Shown here piece after piece: positions 60,421 through 64,000 of a DNA stretch of 64,000 bases. This DNA comes from Gaiellasilicea sp963850995 (GTDB taxonomy: Bacteria; Actinomycetota; Thermoleophilia; Gaiellales; Gaiellaceae). Both the position numbers and the translations under genes were made by a program. Positions within the stretch are counted from its first letter, which is position 1, and the number at the start of each line of letters is the position of its first letter. A model generated the notes under the pieces. It saw nothing but the letters and a program-made list of their open reading frames with translations. It had not been told where the DNA came from and ran no database searches. The DNA lies in NCBI GenBank assembly GCA_963850995.1, contig CAWKNQ010000026.1, forward strand, positions 1 to 64,000. The letters run 5' to 3'.

Positions 60421-63400
60421 TCAGCCGGTGAGCGACGGGAGCGTGGTCGTGATGCCGAGGACTCCGATGGCGGAAGCGCACGGAGGTGTGCCTCCTGCCG
60501 CCGTCCTGCGCCCGGGGGGATTGATGTAGAGGTTCCCACGGCGGGAGGGCGTGACGACGAAGCGGGCCAGTCCCGTTCGCGTCGGTCGTGGCACGACGCT
60601 TGAAGCCGGGGCCGCTCAGCTCGAGCACCAGACCGCGGACTCGCCGTCCATTCCTATCGACGGCACGAGCGACGACGACGGACGTCCGCTTCGCCGGCAA
60701 CACGCTCGGACGCAGCGTGACGTATCGACAGACGAGAGCAGCCGGCGGCCTGAGCGGCCCGATGATCCGGGCGAGCGCAGACGCGATGTTGTTCGAAAGC
60801 TCAGTCTCCGGCGAGCCCGTGCTGACGCGAACGGTGTTCACGGCGACGCCAGTATCGATCGCCTTCGTCACCGCTGCGATCGTCGCCGAACCGCCTGCTG
60901 GGAGCGTTCCCAGCCGGCACCCCGTCGGGTCGCACGTGCCGCTCGTCGTCGTGAGCGAGATCAGTTCGAGCTTGGGAGACAGCTCACGCTCAATGCGGAA
61001 CGCGGCAACGTCCGCGGCCTCGGTCGTGGAGAGATTCCGCACCGTGACGACCCACCTGATCGTGCCATTGATCGAGACCGTCGTCGGGGATGCGACCTTC
61101 GTCACCGCGATATCGACCGTCGGCCGCGGCTCCGGCGGCGGAGGCGGCGGCTCTGGCGTGGGCGGCGTGGGCGGCGTCGGGGGAGTGGGCGGCGGCGTCG
61201 GCGGAGTGGGCGGCGGGGTCGGCTCAGGCGGCGTCGGCGTAGGCGGCGTCGGGGGAAGCGGCTCGCAAAGACGCGTGCTCGGCGTCGCGGTCGCCGACGC
61301 ACCGTCGAGATTCCACGTGAGCGAGCTACCCGTGAACGCGACCGAGAAGACGTTCCGGTGACGCCCCTCCGCGAAGTCCGTCGGCTGATCGCGATCGTCG
61401 GGCGCAGGGTCGAAGTTGTTCCGGGGCCCGTAGTCGATGTCGACCGGATAGGCGTTGCGGCTGTCCCAACCGAACTGAGCGACGTAGGTTCCCGCCGCCT
61501 GATCCAACGGCTGGACGCACTCGGCGATCGGGATCACCGGGCCGACCTGGCGCTCGTTGACGATCGTGCAGACGACCTCGTCGCCGTCTCTGACGCTGAT
61601 CGACGAGTGCATGACCGTTCTCGTCCACTCTGTCGGGAGTCGTCCTATTCAGCCAGCGGCAACGGATCGACGTCTCGTATCTGCCGAGCACGGTCGTGCC
61701 AGCGCCGCTCTCGTCGACTCGATGGCTGGTACTGCCCGGCGCGGCGGTGACGGACACAGTGCCCGTGGTTCCCCCGTCGCCGACGTTTGCGCCGGTGCCC
61801 GCGATCTCGCCGTCGATCAGGAGGTTGAAGCGCCCGCCGACCGGAGCGTGCAGCTCTTTGACGACCGTGATCGACGCCTGACAGCGACGGGTCGCGCCTT
61901 CGCCGCTCCGGACTGCGGCGACCGTCGTCGTTCCGAGCGTCCACTGGATCCTGTTCTCGCCCTGCTTGAACTCCACCTGGACGGTGTCGGGGTGGTCATC
62001 CGGCAGGTAGATCGCGCCCTGACCGCGGTCGGTCGGCTGGGGAGAAAAGCTGTTCCAAGGTGTGCCCGGGGTGAGACGATCGACTCTGCTGCCTCGATTC
62101 GTGTAGCCGAAGTGCGCTCTGAAGTCGCCGTCGCCGAATCTCTCCACGCATTGGACGGTGGGCTCGACGTCCTGGAACGCCTGCGGCACCATGCACCCGG
62201 CCTCCAGCACCACCTGTCCGGCCTCGGTCCAATTCCTGCCCTCGAACGAGATGGAGCCCAGGGTGAACGACGGGATGATGTCGTTCGGGTGACTGCGGTG
62301 GTCGGCCGGCTCGAGCTGGCCGCCCTCGAGGTACATGCGCCCCGGTCTCGTAGGGGTTTGCCGCGTCGCCGGTCGCATGGCAGAGGTTGGTCGACGGGAG
62401 CCGACGGTTCCTCACCGTGCACTGGGCCGAGCCGGTCGCTTGGACCGTCACGGATCTTGGAAGACTGTCGAACGCCCCGCCGACCGTACAGGTGCCGTTC
62501 ACGAATTCGTAGCCCGGCTTCACGCTCTCGCTGAACGTGAATGTCGATGTCGCCTGCGAGTTCGACGGCAGCCAATCGAAGAGAACGGTGGGAGTTCCGA
62601 TAGTGGTGGTGCCGGAGCGGTCACCTGTCCCCGTCGGCAAGGGCTCCCGCCACGAGTAGGTGCCGGCGCTCATTGCCACGCTTCCCGTGAACGCCCAGTC
62701 GTTCGCAGCGTCGTCGAACGCACCGTCGCGGTCTTCGTCGACCTCCTTTGTGACTCTCACTGAGGAGGCACAGAAGTCCGTCGCCAGCTTCCTGAGCGCC
62801 GCGGCGAGCGACGTCGAAGCCGACGAACGAGAAGTCGGCCTCTCCACGTCGCCGAACCCGGCCGAGCCGAAGCGGGTCAGGGCCCGGAGATCTGCTCGAT
62901 GCGCGGCCTCGACTGGGCTCGAGAACCCCTGGCCGACTGCGACGACGAAGATATGTGCCTTCCGGTCGCGCCGGACGACGTTCGCGTGGTCGATCGCGTT
63001 CGACGCGCCCTGCGGCTGCTTGTCGGCGTCGTTGACAATCCCAGTGCCTTCGAGATCGGCTGGCGTCTCGATCGCGGGGCTGCCGTGGACGTGGTTCTTG
63101 TTCCAGATCGTCGGATCGCCGTCAGTCACGAAGAGGACGAGGTTCGTCGTTCGTCGTGGCAGTTGGTGTCGATGACGTGCAGCGTCTTGACGAATGCGTC
63201 GTCCCAGTTCGTCGCCGGGCCCGATCGAGTGTGGGGCGTCTCCACGTGTCGGCGTACTGCAGCAGGGCGTCGTCGGTGGCGTCGGTGACCTCCCGGTAGT
63301 CGAACTTGATCGCTGCCCTGCTGCCGAAGTCGATGATCGCGAGCTTCGATCCAGTTCCGCTCAGAGCTTCGATGAACGCCCGAGTGGCCTTGCGCACGTC

Positions 63401-63610
63401 GGGCACGGCTCCCGCGCGGTCCACCGAGCCTGAGGCATCGAGGACGAGGATCGTGTTCAGTCCGCACCTGACCTGCAGGTCGGGATTGGCCACAGGGGAC
63501 GACACGACGTAGCCGGGAGGAGGCAGGACCTGAGAAAGTCCGACCGACGCCAGCACCAGGGCGATCCCGAGCACGGCGACGACGCTGAGGCGGCGCGGTG
63601 AGACTTTCAC
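60421..63610 (-). CDS. VWA/DUF11-type surface protein with at least five frameshifts
   Basis: About 1,060 residues if repaired, starting at GTG 63610. Order: an N-terminal hydrophobic segment (VVAVLGIALVLASVGLSQ); a VWA domain with MIDAS motif LVLDASGSVD and LVLFVTDGDPT; a middle section with LCHATGD...HPNDIIPSF and several spaced Cys; a Pro/Thr-rich linker; a DUF11-like domain (TVDIAVTKVASPTTVSING); and a beta-rich end closing GVLGITTTLPSLTG. Breaks lie near 63226, 63142, 62341 (a CCCC run), 61630 and 60560. Each is a one-base slip and the flanks stay family-like, so sequencing error is favoured, though real decay is possible. Probably an exported cell-surface adhesin-like protein. Confidence 0.6.
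61125..61262 (-). repeat. Proline/threonine-rich coding repeat
   Basis: About 45 codons of PPTPPTP-type repeats (translated on the minus strand) linking the middle section to the DUF11-like domain of the surface protein. Likely an extended wall-spanning linker; prone to length variation. Confidence 0.7.
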
Positions 63611-63770
63611 AGACGACGTACCTGGCCTTCCGATTGATGCGTCACGCTCGACCCCTTCCGCCGCATCACCAGTCGCCACCGGTAAACCCCACCGGCACAA
63701 TGCCGACCGCGGAGCCACGCGTCAAATGCAGTGGTTGACTCCCGTCGCCGCTAATGTCGTGCAAGTCGCA

Positions 63771-64000
63771 GTGATCGGACGAATCGTCTCTCTCGTTTGG
63801 CTCACAATTCTCCTCGCGGCGGGGGGTGTTCTCGACGCCATCGTCCGCGGCTGGGGTTCCGGCGCCGTTTCCGGCTGCAGGAGAACTTGTCGTTCCGACG
63901 ACTCGCGTGTACGCCCGTCCCGACTCGTCCTCGGAGGTCGTCAGGACGCTTCGTCAGTTTCGGACCGATCTCCAGCTCCAGACGTTGCTCGCGCTTGGGG
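63771..64000 (+). CDS. Secreted protein, partial, L,D-transpeptidase- or SH3-like start; one frameshift
   Basis: Runs off the end of the window. GTG at 63771 (or 63759) opens VIGRIVSLVWLTILLAAGG, a signal sequence. After a G6 run (63821-63826) the frame shifts; the continuing frame reads AAGVPAPFPAAGELVVPTT then RVYARPDSSSEVVRTLR, the kind of N-terminal domain that precedes L,D-transpeptidases and SH3-bearing wall enzymes. The family is a guess from about 50 residues. Confidence 0.4.
   Translation, partial: MIGRIVSLVWLTILLAAGGVLDAIVRGWGSGAVSGCRRTCRSDDSRVRPSRLVLGGRQDASSVSDRSPAPDVARAW

Noticed and set aside
61125..61262. A tandem DNA repeat or CRISPR-like array
   Set aside because: The periodicity comes from Pro/Thr codons of the surface protein; there are no unique spacers or palindromic direct repeats.

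Overview
The window is about 64 kb of very GC-rich DNA with actinobacterial character: many GTG and TTG starts, a meso-diaminopimelate-type MurE, a division and cell-wall (dcw) cluster with no ftsA, a split glycine decarboxylase (gcvPA/gcvPB), Tat- and Sec-exported hypotheticals and several actinobacterial family types. I infer a deep-branching actinomycete, possibly class Thermoleophilia, but no rRNA or marker tree is available to prove it. No tRNA, rRNA, CRISPR array or intact insertion sequence was seen.

Layout. 1-4.5 kb: small secreted hypotheticals, two cupins and a lipoprotein hydrolase. 4.6-10.1 kb (minus): a ribose-type sugar ABC operon (SIS protein, binding protein, ATPase, two permeases). 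10.1-19.5 kb: sugar/polyol catabolism (two Gfo/Idh/MocA oxidoreductases, two xylose-isomerase-like proteins, an SDR, deoC), a MetE-like protein and a metallo-hydrolase. Inside this block lies a DsrE-family gene whose conserved Cys codon is UGA. 19.5-22.5 kb: an NrtR-type Nudix regulator and two related alcohol dehydrogenases. 22.5-31.6 kb (minus): livKGFHM, a hydrolase, an acyl-CoA ligase and a TetR regulator in one run, followed by a KAS III-like enzyme and a MaoC hydratase. 31.6-41 kb: housekeeping (M3-like peptidase, response regulator, gltX, nfo, Ca2+/H+ antiporter, threonine aldolase, rlmN, DUF4386 proteins). 41-45.6 kb: gcvT-gcvH-gcvPA-gcvPB. 45.7-60.4 kb: the dcw cluster, mraZ to ftsZ, on the minus strand. 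60.4-64 kb: a large VWA/DUF11 surface protein and the start of a secreted protein.

Three signals stand out. (1) The DsrE-family gene at 11445-11807 reads through an in-frame UGA that occupies the first Cys of the CxxC motif. A hairpin 3' of the UGA places a loop G-U at positions 23-24 from the U of UGA, as in the E. coli fdhF SECIS, so this is a candidate selenoprotein (UxxC). (2) Several genes have a TANNNT -10 element exactly six bases before the start codon, which predicts leaderless transcripts; gltX and nfo share overlapping divergent -10 elements in a 20-bp gap. (3) Three control regions can be read directly: four MraZ boxes with 10-bp periodicity, an inverted repeat at the liv promoter, and palindromes at the NrtR-type promoter.

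Caveat: at least a dozen single-base frameshifts interrupt otherwise well conserved genes, including the essential murG. Two of them (in the VWA gene and in the last gene) fall in homopolymer runs. This points to indel errors in the assembly, so genes with frameshifts are annotated as probably intact in the organism.
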